NCBI GenBank assembly: GCA_015233485.1
Contig: JADFXO010000161.1
Span: forward strand, 1 to 8,570
From: Nitrospirota bacterium
GTDB lineage: Bacteria > Nitrospirota > Thermodesulfovibrionia > Thermodesulfovibrionales > Magnetobacteriaceae
DNA: 8,570 nt
Direction of reading: 5' to 3'
Position 1 is the stretch's first letter; every line of letters begins with the position of its first letter. The notes under the pieces were generated by a model, which was not told the origin of the DNA, ran no database searches, and saw only the letters and a list, made by a program, of their open reading frames with translations. Positions 1 through 6,372 of the stretch are shown in pieces. Made by a program: the position numbers and the translations under genes.

Positions 1-306
1 TCTTTTAGACGACTGGAATAGTGGTGTGCGCAGTTCGGCCATAATAGCCCTTGTAAGATTAAGAGACGTGGTAGAACCGGAGACGATAGAAAAAATTACC
101 GCTCTTTTAGACGACAGGAATAGTGGTGTGCGCAGTTTGGCCGTAGAAGCCCTTGTAAGATTAAGAGACGTGGTAGAACCGGAGACGATAGAAAAAATTA
201 CCGCTCTTTTAGGCGACTGGAATAGTGATGTGCGCCGTTCGGCCGTAGAAGCCCTTGGAGAATTAAAAGCGGTGATAAAACCAGAGACGATAGAAAAAAT
301 TGCCGT
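1..306 (+). repeat. In-gene tandem 102-bp repeat (three units) encoding HEAT repeats
   Basis: Units begin at 1, 103 and 205, with an exact 102-bp period (34 codons). Units 1 and 2 differ at only five positions by eye. Unit 3 matches well in its first and last thirds but diverges in the middle, and the following unit (from 307) is much more diverged. The gradient points to recent duplication of the proximal units, with more copies probably upstream of the window edge. Confidence 0.9.
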
Positions 307-421
307 CCTTTTAAATGATAAGGAGAGGGATATTCAGGACTCGGCATTATCAATATTGTCTCGCTGCTATGAATCAGGCATTCTCAATAAATTTCAATAC
401 GAAGGATGGATAAATTCTTAA
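1..421 (+). CDS. HEAT-repeat protein, C-terminal fragment (5' end outside window)
   Basis: The reading frame is open from the first complete codon at position 2, so the gene starts upstream of the window; the GTG at 26 is an internal valine, not a start. The visible ~140 residues are tandem 34-residue helical repeats of the form LLxDxNSxVRxxAVEALxxLxxVxxPETIEKI. This is the bacterial HEAT / PBS-lyase-like pattern, with conserved V-R and A-x-x-A-L positions in the helix pairs. The last repeat (from about 307) is diverged (LNDKERDIQDSALSIL) and is followed by a short non-repeat tail ending in WINS, a typical capping end. Such domains are superhelical protein-protein interaction scaffolds; no enzymatic motif is visible, so a specific role cannot be given. 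The gene converges on the yyaL-like gene. HEAT assignment is firm; function and full length are unknown. Confidence 0.85.
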   Translation, partial: LLDDWNSGVRSSAIIALVRLRDVVEPETIEKITALLDDRNSGVRSLAVEALVRLRDVVEPETIEKITALLGDWNSDVRRSAVEALGELKAVIKPETIEKIAVLLNDKERDIQDSALSILSRCYESGILNKFQYEGWINS

Positions 422-539
422 GCTATTGAAAAGATTGTGGGGGGAAGGGACAGGCTGCTTTTCGGGTATATAAACAATCGAATCATCCTGAGCCTGTCGA
501 TGGATGGCTCCTAATACTAAAACGCCGTCATAGGAGTAA
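422..539. other. Intergenic stretch with several short inverted repeats
   Basis: There is no plausible gene here. Visible structure includes GACAGGCT at 449-456 with its exact complement AGCCTGTC at 491-498; GATTGT at 433-438 with ACAATC at 474-479, interleaved with the first pair; and CTCCTA at 508-513 with TAGGAG at 531-536. On the minus strand, the stretch at 483-499 reads cgacaggctcaggatga, resembling a short motif seen between genes in many bacterial genomes (recalled, not searched). No clear terminator for the HEAT gene is seen: none of these stems is followed by a T-run on the + strand. Confidence 0.45.
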
Positions 540-573
540 AAAGATTAAAGACGAAGGGGAGTAACTCCCCTTC
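537..573 (-). terminator. Candidate terminator of the yyaL-like transcript (hairpin in copy A)
   Basis: A perfect 9-bp stem (GAAGGGGAG at 553-561 with CTCCCCTTC at 565-573) closes a 3-nt loop. In the direction of the yyaL-like transcript it is followed by GTCTTTAATC and then five T residues at 542-538. The T-run starts about ten bases after the stem rather than directly, so this is not a textbook intrinsic terminator. Position after the gene and the same arrangement in copy B support a termination or 3'-end stabilising role. Confidence 0.45.
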
Positions 574-647
574 ACCCCGTAATCTCGTACATGTTTTATC
601 TATTGCATTTGGGCTGCCGCTCGTTGGCGGCTTCGGTACTCCGGCTG
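540..647 (-). repeat. Dispersed ~108-bp intergenic element, copy A
   Basis: This stretch matches the reverse complement of 6254-6360 over its whole length, with about ten substitutions and one single-base indel (about 90% identity by eye). It is given as minus strand because, in that orientation, it follows the yyaL-like stop codon (665-663) after a 15-nt spacer. In sense order it holds a GC stem (627-631 with 616-620, loop 621-626), an A/T-rich middle with AAAACATGT, and a strong 9-bp hairpin at 573-553. It ends in a T-containing tail (GTCTTTAATC then TTTTT). No protein is encoded. It is probably one member of a genome-wide family acting as a 3' element or terminator, or a small palindromic REP/MITE-like repeat. 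Confidence 0.85.
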
Positions 648-662
648 AAGGCTGCGTTGCTG

Positions 663-2705
663 TCAATTCAGCTCCTTAAGCGCGTCGGCAATATCTGTTA
701 CCGGCGTGTGGCAGGCATTACCAACGCATACATAGATTGCCGGTTTACCGTCAATTTCTTTCATATCCTCCGCATAGGATATGATACTTTTAATGTCCCT
801 CAGTTTTAGAACAAAGACGGTATTAGGTAGAAATTTCTGCCCAAGTGTTTTAAGAATATCACGGGATTGTCCTTCCTCTCCGGCCACTACTACTTCGCTT
901 TTTCTGCCAAGGGCTAGGCCCGCTGATAGCGCAAAAAACGGATATGCCGCGGGGTGTTTTATGGCCTGCCCGTAAAACGCGTCTATAAGCTCGTTTGATT
1001 TTTCCTCAAGTTTGTGGTCGCCGAGGATTCTGGCAAGCCTTATCATGTTGTATAGGGCAATAGAGTTGCCCGATGGTATCGCGCTGTCGTAAAGTTCCTT
1101 CTGGCGCGCTATGAGCGTTTCAGAGTCCTTGTCAGTAAAGAAAAGGCCACCGGCCTTGTCATCCCAGAAATGCTCAATCAGATAATCAGTGTGTCTTATT
1201 GCCAAAACAAGATATTGTTCGTCAAAACCGGCTTCATACAATTCTACCAACGCCCATATGATAGAGGCATAGTCGTTAATCGTACCATTGATTTTGCGTT
1301 GGCCGTCTCTGTAACGGTGCAAAAGGCCGCCTTGCCCGGTTGCCATAGTATGTTCAATAAACGAGACCGCCTCAGAAGCCGCCAGTATCAAACTGTCGTC
1401 ACTAAACGCCCTGCCGGCTATGGCTAAGGCCGCCGCCATGAGGCCGTTTAGGTCTGTCAGTATTTTATCGTCTTTATGTGGGTGAGTTCTCTTTGGACGC
1501 ACGTCGTAGAGTTTTCCAATAGCCCCGCGAATGAGATCTCGCTCCTCCAGAGTAAGCTCGTTTTCAGGCTTCACCATGTGGAGGATATTATCCATGTCTT
1601 CCCTGCCGGATTGGGAATTCGCTTTGACATTGAACATGTTTTTGACATCAAATATGTTAATAATAATATCTGCCTCTTCGGGGGTGAGGGCTGCCCTGAT
1701 CTCATCATATGTCCAATAGTAAAACTTGCCCTCGACACCTTCGCTCTCCGCGTCCTCGGCCGTATAATAACCCCCCTCACTGCCGCGCATATCCCTCAGC
1801 ACATATTCAATAATCTCATATGCCGTCCGCTTATAAAACTCATCTGCCGTTACCGTGAAGGCCTCCGCGTACGCGATCAAAAGAAGCGCCTGGTCGTAGA
1901 GCATCTTCTCGAAATGCGGCACATGCCACGAGGCATCGGTGCTGTAGCGATGAAAGCCATATCCGATGTGGTCATAAATCCCGCCCATGCGCATCACGTT
2001 GAGAGTTTTTTCCACCATGAAAAGGGCGGCGGCCTCTTTGGTCTCAAAATAATATCTCAGGAGGAATAGAATATTGTGCGGCACGGGGAACTTTGGGGCG
2101 CCGCCGAATCCACCGTAAGTCTTGTCGAATGACAACGAGATGGCGCGAAAGGCCTTTTCTGTTATTTCAGTGCCTGCGCGCACGCTGCCTGTGGTATTGA
2201 CCGCGTATTGCTGTATTTGTTGTGTTATCTGCTCCGCCATGCTGATAAGGTCATGGCGTTGCCGCTCCCATATTTGTTTTACTTTGGGGATAAGAGAGAG
2301 CATTCCAACCGCCTCGCCTCTGCCGCGTTTGGGTATATATGTGGCGGCAAAAAATGGCCTGGCGTCGGGAAGCATTATAATTGTCAGTGGCCAACCGCCT
2401 CCTCCCGTTAACATCTGGCAGGCTGACATATAAATAGAGTCTATATCGGGGCGCTCCTCTCTGTCCAGTTTTATGGAAATAAACGCGTCGTTCATAAGGG
2501 CCGCAACCTCCTCGTCCTCAAAGGATTCACGTTTCATCACATGGCACCAGTGGCAGGTTGAATAACCTATTGAAAGAAATATCGGTTTATCCTGCGCCCT
2601 TGCCGCCGCAAATGCCTCATCCGTCCACGCATACCAGTTGACGGGATTTTCTGCGTGCTGAAGTAGGTACGGGCTTTTTTCGTCTTTCAATCTATTTCTT
2701 GTCAT
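663..2705 (-). CDS. YyaL/DUF255-family thioredoxin-domain protein
   Basis: The 680-residue product has the full length and architecture of the YyaL (SSP411/SPATA20-like) family. An N-terminal thioredoxin-like DUF255 domain (about 1-165) begins with the hallmark SPYLLQHAENPVNWY and carries the CHWCH redox-type motif at 51-55 and GGWP at 103-106. An alpha/alpha-barrel, six-hairpin-glycosidase-like region follows, with FGGAPKFP (199-206), HFEKMLYDQ (264-272), DAESEG (318-323), ILTDLNGLM (415-423) and a later PSGNS segment. The C-terminus has a cysteine pair, CVGNAC (660-665), also usual in the family. No signal peptide is seen, so it is probably cytoplasmic. Biochemical function in bacteria is not well established; a thiol-redox or sugar-related role is inferred from the folds. 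The ATG at 2705 is supported by family alignment and by AGGAG at 2718-2714, eight bases upstream. It is probably cotranscribed with the transporter upstream. Confidence 0.93.
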   Translation of the reverse strand: MTRNRLKDEKSPYLLQHAENPVNWYAWTDEAFAAARAQDKPIFLSIGYSTCHWCHVMKRESFEDEEVAALMNDAFISIKLDREERPDIDSIYMSACQMLTGGGGWPLTIIMLPDARPFFAATYIPKRGRGEAVGMLSLIPKVKQIWERQRHDLISMAEQITQQIQQYAVNTTGSVRAGTEITEKAFRAISLSFDKTYGGFGGAPKFPVPHNILFLLRYYFETKEAAALFMVEKTLNVMRMGGIYDHIGYGFHRYSTDASWHVPHFEKMLYDQALLLIAYAEAFTVTADEFYKRTAYEIIEYVLRDMRGSEGGYYTAEDAESEGVEGKFYYWTYDEIRAALTPEEADIIINIFDVKNMFNVKANSQSGREDMDNILHMVKPENELTLEERDLIRGAIGKLYDVRPKRTHPHKDDKILTDLNGLMAAALAIAGRAFSDDSLILAASEAVSFIEHTMATGQGGLLHRYRDGQRKINGTINDYASIIWALVELYEAGFDEQYLVLAIRHTDYLIEHFWDDKAGGLFFTDKDSETLIARQKELYDSAIPSGNSIALYNMIRLARILGDHKLEEKSNELIDAFYGQAIKHPAAYPFFALSAGLALGRKSEVVVAGEEGQSRDILKTLGQKFLPNTVFVLKLRDIKSIISYAEDMKEIDGKPAIYVCVGNACHTPVTDIADALKELN

Positions 2706-2752
2706 ATCCTCATCTCCTCATCTCCTCATCTCCTCATCTCCTCATCTCCTCA
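2705..2752 (-). repeat. TGAGGAGA octanucleotide array spanning transporter stop to yyaL-like start
   Basis: Read on the minus strand, 2752-2713 is five exact copies of TGAGGAGA, and 2712-2705 is a sixth, altered copy (TGAGGATA) that ends on the A of the yyaL-like ATG. The first TGA is the transporter stop codon. Each exact copy contributes an AGGAG ribosome-binding motif, and an ATGA start/stop overlap forms at each junction. The copy at 2718-2714 sits eight bases before the yyaL-like start and is the likely working ribosome-binding site. Microsatellites like this can change copy number by slippage. Confidence 0.93.
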
Positions 2753-4114
2753 AAACACATAATACCTAATCCAAATATACACAGTAGAAATCAACACTGT
2801 TAATATCATAATGGGAAAACCGTACATGAAGAACTTAAAAAATGTAATCTTTCTACCCGCTCGTCCCGCCATTCCTACGATGATGACGTTTGCCGATGCC
2901 CCGATTGCCGTGCCGTTGCCGCCGAGGCAGGCCCCAAGGGCAAGCGACCACCATATCGGCATCAGTTCCTTGTGCTGCAGTAGCTCAATCCCACTTTGCC
3001 CGGGCCATAGCTGCTCCGCCATGTTGATGATGAGCGGATTCATGGCGGTCACATATGGAATATTATCCACTATCGCCGAGGCAATCGCCGAAAACCACAG
3101 CGTAACCATACTTGCTGCAAACAGGCTGCCATGAGTAATGGCAAGCACTTTTATTGACGCCATTCTTATCAGCCCCACCTTTACCACACCGCCAATTATG
3201 ACAAATAATCCTATAAAAAAGAAAATCGTAGGCCACTCTACCTCGGCCAGCACACGGCGCGGGTTTTTTACATTTGACAGCAGAAGGAGCAGTCCTGCCC
3301 CGAAGAGGGTTACAGTTGCCGGTTCGTAATATAAAACCCCATGAAATACAAACCCAACTAATACCAGCGCCAGCACAAATACCGATTTCTTCAGCAGGAC
3401 AGGGTCAGTTATAGCATTATCCTCGTCCATCTGAAGGATTGTCTGCTTTCTTTCCTCCGTAGTCCTAAGCCTCCGGCCAAAGACTATCTTTATTATTAAT
3501 ACCAGAGCGGCCATTATGATAATTATGACGGGGGTAAGGTGTATAATAAAATCCATAAAATTAAGATGTGCCTTAGAGGCAATCATTATGTTAGGAGGGT
3601 CTCCGATAAGTGTGGCGGTGCCTCCGATATTTGAGGCAATGGCCTCCATAATGAGAAACGGCACGGCGTCAACGCCAAGGGCGTCGGCAATAATTATCGT
3701 TACCGGAGCTATCAGTAATACAGTCGTCACGTTGTCCAAAAAGGCGCTCAACACTGCTGTCATGACGGTTAATATAATCATTATCCGCACGGGGTCACAC
3801 TTGCCCAGCCGGGCGCTCTTTATGGCTATGTATTCGAATACCCCCGTAGGCTTCATTATGTTTATGATAATCATCATAGAGATAAGGACAAGGATGACGT
3901 TCCAGTCCACACCCAGCGCCTCCATATGAAAGGCCTCATGCTGCGTCAACACACGAAGAATCAGCATAAGTGAAGCTGCAAAGATGGCCGCAACGGTCTT
4001 GTGTATCTTTTCGTATGCAATCATTGCGTAGGCGATAACGAATATGGATACCGCAGCCCAAAAATCAAAGCCGCTCACCGGCGCCTGTGCCGTTTCAAAC
4101 ATTTGGAGTCCCAC
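2750..4114 (-). CDS. ArsB/NhaD-type (ion transporter superfamily) membrane transporter
   Basis: The 454-residue, very hydrophobic protein has about 11-12 predicted membrane segments in two similar halves, separated by a charged cytoplasmic loop (about 213-243). The first half has FLDNVTT (125-131) and SNIGGTATLIGDPPNI (161-176). The second has a matching VDNIPYVTAM (349-358) and LGGNGTAIGASANVI (397-411). These discontinuous-helix motifs are typical of the ArsB/NhaD/P-protein branch of the ion transporter superfamily, which includes arsenite and Na+/H+ transporters. The substrate cannot be read from sequence, and no ars genes are nearby. The start is uncertain: GTG at 4114 with a weak GGTGA upstream, or ATG at 4102-4100 (residue 5) with GGGA upstream. 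Its stop codon is the first unit of the octanucleotide array leading to the yyaL-like gene, suggesting one transcript. Confidence 0.9.
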   Translation of the reverse strand: MGLQMFETAQAPVSGFDFWAAVSIFVIAYAMIAYEKIHKTVAAIFAASLMLILRVLTQHEAFHMEALGVDWNVILVLISMMIIINIMKPTGVFEYIAIKSARLGKCDPVRIMIILTVMTAVLSAFLDNVTTVLLIAPVTIIIADALGVDAVPFLIMEAIASNIGGTATLIGDPPNIMIASKAHLNFMDFIIHLTPVIIIIMAALVLIIKIVFGRRLRTTEERKQTILQMDEDNAITDPVLLKKSVFVLALVLVGFVFHGVLYYEPATVTLFGAGLLLLLSNVKNPRRVLAEVEWPTIFFFIGLFVIIGGVVKVGLIRMASIKVLAITHGSLFAASMVTLWFSAIASAIVDNIPYVTAMNPLIINMAEQLWPGQSGIELLQHKELMPIWWSLALGACLGGNGTAIGASANVIIVGMAGRAGRKITFFKFFMYGFPIMILTVLISTVYIWIRYYVF

Positions 4115-4155
4115 AATTCACCATTAATATTAGCATTTTCCCTGAGCTGCTCACA

Positions 4156-4161
4156 ATTATA
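4156..4161 (-). promoter_or_regulatory. Candidate -10 box for the transporter/yyaL-like transcript
   Basis: The minus strand reads TATAAT here, about 42 bases upstream of the transporter GTG, giving a plausible leader of roughly 35 nt. No convincing -35 box is seen 16-18 bases further upstream. A second TATAAT on the same strand lies at 4209-4204, also without a good -35. The promoter is in this divergent region, but which box is used is unclear. Confidence 0.3.
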
Positions 4162-4210
4162 CAGCAGTGGCAACAGAATCCGCCCCATGAATCTGTGTTT
4201 GAAATTATAT

Positions 4211-4239
4211 TTCACAAACAACAATACACATGGTATAAT
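4211..4239 (+). promoter_or_regulatory. Sigma-70-type promoter for the HD-GYP/aroD transcript
   Basis: TTCACA (4211-4216), a 17-bp spacer and TATAAT (4234-4239) make a near-consensus promoter. TG at 4231-4232 adds an extended -10 (TGGTATAAT). The expected transcription start, 6-7 bases after the -10, is 4245-4246, the annotated ATG. The region is otherwise the 130-bp divergent gap between the transporter and the HD-GYP gene. Confidence 0.7.
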
Positions 4240-4244
4240 ACCGC

Positions 4245-5543
4245 ATGGAAATGCTTTCTAACATGAAGGTCAAACTTGGAGCGCTTCTGGCTACATTTTC
4301 TAAGACCCTTGACTATGTGGACAGAACACTGTCAAACCATCACCTGAGGGTTGCCATCATAGCAGATGATATAGCTAAGACATCCGGGCTTTCGCGTCAG
4401 GTGCGAAGAGATATTTTTGTCGCGGCGACACTTCACGACATTGGCGTGTTTTCGCTCCGGGAGAAACTTAGTCTGGGCGACTACGATATCAAAAATCCTT
4501 ACGAACATGCCGAGAAGGGTTACTGTATGATAAAAGAGTTCGTTGTATTGAATAATGTAGCCCCAATAGTCCGCCATCATCACATCAGATGGGACGATGG
4601 AAGGGGGCGTTATTTTGGCGAAGAGGAAGTCCATCAGGGCGCTCATATCATCCACTTAGCCGACAGAATCGAAATCTTATTGGATAAGGGCATTGGGGTG
4701 TTACAACAGAGAGACCCTATTGTTAAGGCCATAAGTTCCCGCGCCAATACACTGTTTGACCCACGTCTTGTTGAGGTGTTTGCTGATCTTTCGGAGAAGG
4801 AATGTTTTTGGTTTGACGCGTCGTACTCAGAAGTCAATGAATTGATATTTAACAGTGAAGCCATCCCCGAAAAAGAACTCAACATAGACGAGCTTGAGGA
4901 GGTAGCACGGCTCTTCAGCCATGTAATCGACTTCAGGAGCGTGTTCACCGCGGTACACTCGGCTGGGGTCAGCGAGGTTGCCAGCGCTCTGGCAAGGCTT
5001 GTCGGGTTCTCTTCATTAGAGTGCAGGTTGGTGGCGATAGCGGGGTATTTGCATGACATCGGAAAGCTGGCCGTGCCGACGGAGATATTGGAAAAGCCCG
5101 GAAAGCTTGACGAGGCAGAGATGAACATAATGAAGAGCCATACCTATTACTCATACACTATTCTGAATTTGGTGAAGGGATTGGAGACGGTTAACATGTG
5201 GGCGTCCTTTCATCATGAGAGAATGGACGGCAAGGGCTATCCATTTCATTTCAAGGGCGATAGTCTGCCCATTGGCTCAAGGATAATGGCCGTGGCAGAT
5301 GTGCTCACGGCAATCTCAGAGGACAGGCCATACAGAAAAGGGATGGACAAAGAAACGGCGCTGTTTGTCATCCAGGACCTTGGCAGCAAAAATGCCCTTG
5401 ACAGAGCAATCATTAAAACGGCTGTGGCTCATTTCGATTATTTAGATGAGGTCAGGCACGATGTTCAGGTGAGGGTAAGACAAGAGTATAAGAATCTTAA
5501 AACGGGGATATGTTTTTCCGACAACCGTCCAAAAAACACTTGA
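4245..5543 (+). CDS. HD-GYP signalling protein with two tandem HD domains (putative c-di-GMP phosphodiesterase)
   Basis: The 432-residue soluble protein has two HD domains. The second (about 228-400) is a complete HD-GYP domain: LHDIGKL (H270, D271, K274), SHTYYS (H299), HHERMDGKGYP (323-333) and RIMAVADVLTAISEDRPY. HD-GYP proteins generally hydrolyse cyclic di-GMP (some cGAMP) using a di- or tri-iron centre, so this half probably does too. The first (about 24-165) has a parallel order of motifs: NHHLRV, LHDIG (64, 65), HHHIRWDDGRGRYF (111-124) and IIHLADRIEIL. Here the GYP is lost, so it looks like a degenerate duplicate that may be regulatory. No sensor, membrane or receiver domain is present. 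Three candidate ATGs lie at 4245, 4251 and 4263, none with a good Shine-Dalgarno; 4245 is kept because the promoter start site falls on it. aroD follows after 7 nt. Confidence 0.9.
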   Translation: MEMLSNMKVKLGALLATFSKTLDYVDRTLSNHHLRVAIIADDIAKTSGLSRQVRRDIFVAATLHDIGVFSLREKLSLGDYDIKNPYEHAEKGYCMIKEFVVLNNVAPIVRHHHIRWDDGRGRYFGEEEVHQGAHIIHLADRIEILLDKGIGVLQQRDPIVKAISSRANTLFDPRLVEVFADLSEKECFWFDASYSEVNELIFNSEAIPEKELNIDELEEVARLFSHVIDFRSVFTAVHSAGVSEVASALARLVGFSSLECRLVAIAGYLHDIGKLAVPTEILEKPGKLDEAEMNIMKSHTYYSYTILNLVKGLETVNMWASFHHERMDGKGYPFHFKGDSLPIGSRIMAVADVLTAISEDRPYRKGMDKETALFVIQDLGSKNALDRAIIKTAVAHFDYLDEVRHDVQVRVRQEYKNLKTGICFSDNRPKNT

Positions 5544-5550
5544 TGATTCC

Positions 5551-6252
5551 ATGCCGCAAATAAAAATAGGCAGCCTAACCCTCAGCCCACAGGAAAGACC
5601 CCTTATCGCCGTTCCGCTTACCGATAGGGATGTGTCATCTGTTGAGACATTGCTCACGGCAGATATAGCGGAGCTGAGAATAGACATGTTTTCAGACTTG
5701 CACCTGCCGCACATAACTGATATTTTTAAAACCTTTAAAGAGAAATTCCCCGGCGTTCCGGTTATTGCCACGTGCCGCTCGAAAGAAGAGGGTGGCGCGG
5801 CGGCAATTGCCGACGAAGTCAGGGTTGAAATATTTACAAATATCATAGACCTCACCGACGCGGTAGATATAGAGGTCGAGTCAGACATATCGGCAGAAAT
5901 CGCCACTTTGACCAGCAAACACAGTAAAACCCTTATTGCCTCGTATCACAATTTCTCTCAAACCCCCGGTGAGAAGAAACTTGAGGCAGTCTATGAGCAA
6001 GGCAGACAGATAGGCGCACGCATAGTTAAAATCGCCGTAACCCCAAACAACATGACTGACATAAAGAGACTCACGGAGTTTACGCTAAACCATAGGCCCG
6101 TCGTTGCTATCGCTATGGGGGACAAGGGAATGGCCTCAAGGATATTTCTGCCGCTTGTGGGTTCACTGTTTACGTTTGCCTCGTTGGAGACGGTGACTGC
6201 CCCCGGTCAGTTGTCAATCGACGAGGTCAGGAAGTTCTACCAAACGTTTTAG
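5551..6252 (+). CDS. aroD: 3-dehydroquinate dehydratase, type I
   Basis: This enzyme converts 3-dehydroquinate to 3-dehydroshikimate in the shikimate pathway to aromatic amino acids, via a Schiff-base intermediate. At 233 residues it has the usual type I length and TIM-barrel motif order: ELRIDM (41-46), ATCRSKEEGG (73-82), DIEVES (106-111), SYHNF with the general-base histidine H133, RIVKIAV with the Schiff-base lysine K160, AMGDKGMASR (188-197) and ETVTAPGQ (213-220). All expected catalytic positions appear intact. It starts 7 nt after the HD-GYP stop codon, with no clear Shine-Dalgarno in the gap, so it is probably cotranscribed and translationally coupled. The stop codon is followed directly by copy B of the dispersed element. 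The link to a c-di-GMP enzyme is likely only positional. Confidence 0.95.
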   Translation: MPQIKIGSLTLSPQERPLIAVPLTDRDVSSVETLLTADIAELRIDMFSDLHLPHITDIFKTFKEKFPGVPVIATCRSKEEGGAAAIADEVRVEIFTNIIDLTDAVDIEVESDISAEIATLTSKHSKTLIASYHNFSQTPGEKKLEAVYEQGRQIGARIVKIAVTPNNMTDIKRLTEFTLNHRPVVAIAMGDKGMASRIFLPLVGSLFTFASLETVTAPGQLSIDEVRKFYQTF

Positions 6253-6253
6253 G

Positions 6254-6360
6254 CAGCCGGAGTACCGAAGCCGCCAACGGCGGCAGCCCAAATTAAATAA
6301 ATAAAACATGTGCGAGAATACGGGGTGAAGGGGGATTATCCCCCTTCGTCTTTAATCCTT
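6254..6360 (+). repeat. Dispersed ~107-bp intergenic element, copy B
   Basis: This is the inverted partner of 540-647. Homology starts one base after the aroD stop codon (6250-6252) and ends within the scpB stop codon, so the element fills the whole convergent gap. In sense order it holds a 6-bp GC hairpin (6270-6275 with 6279-6284, loop AAC), an A/T-rich middle with AAAACATGT, and a 9-bp hairpin (6327-6335 with 6339-6347, loop TTA). Orientation relative to aroD is the same as copy A relative to the yyaL-like gene. Confidence 0.85.
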
Positions 6361-6372
6361 ATTCTTCTTTTG
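6327..6372 (+). terminator. Candidate terminator of the HD-GYP/aroD transcript (hairpin in copy B)
   Basis: A perfect 9-bp G/C-rich stem with a TTA loop (6327-6347) is followed on the + strand by a T-rich tail (GTCTTTAATCC, then ATTCTTCTTTT) running into the end of scpB on the other strand. T residues are interrupted rather than a clean run. In the scpB direction the bases after the stem are C-rich, so termination would work best for aroD. Confidence 0.5.

Noticed and set aside
1..306. Tandem repeats as a CRISPR array
   Set aside because: The whole 102-bp period is coding and conserved, with no short repeat/unique spacer alternation.
591..809. Small open frame on the + strand across element copy A
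   Set aside because: It runs from the repeat into the antisense of the yyaL-like 3' end. The indel and substitutions between copies A and B do not respect this frame.
1476..2069. Long open frame on the + strand opposite the yyaL-like gene (197 codons)
   Set aside because: It lies wholly antisense to a well-recognised gene, has no family-like motifs and is explained by the codon bias of the real gene.
3516..3929. Open frame on the + strand opposite the transporter
   Set aside because: It is antisense to conserved membrane segments. Its I/M/T-rich sequence is the mirror of hydrophobic codons.
4643..5128. Open frame on the - strand within the HD-GYP gene
   Set aside because: It is a serine-rich shadow frame opposite conserved HD-GYP coding sequence, with no supporting start signal.
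540..6360. Composite transposon or genomic island bounded by the inverted copies
   Set aside because: There is no transposase or integrase between the copies, and no target-site duplication is evident. The cargo is core-type genes, so two independent insertions or ancestral 3' elements fit better.
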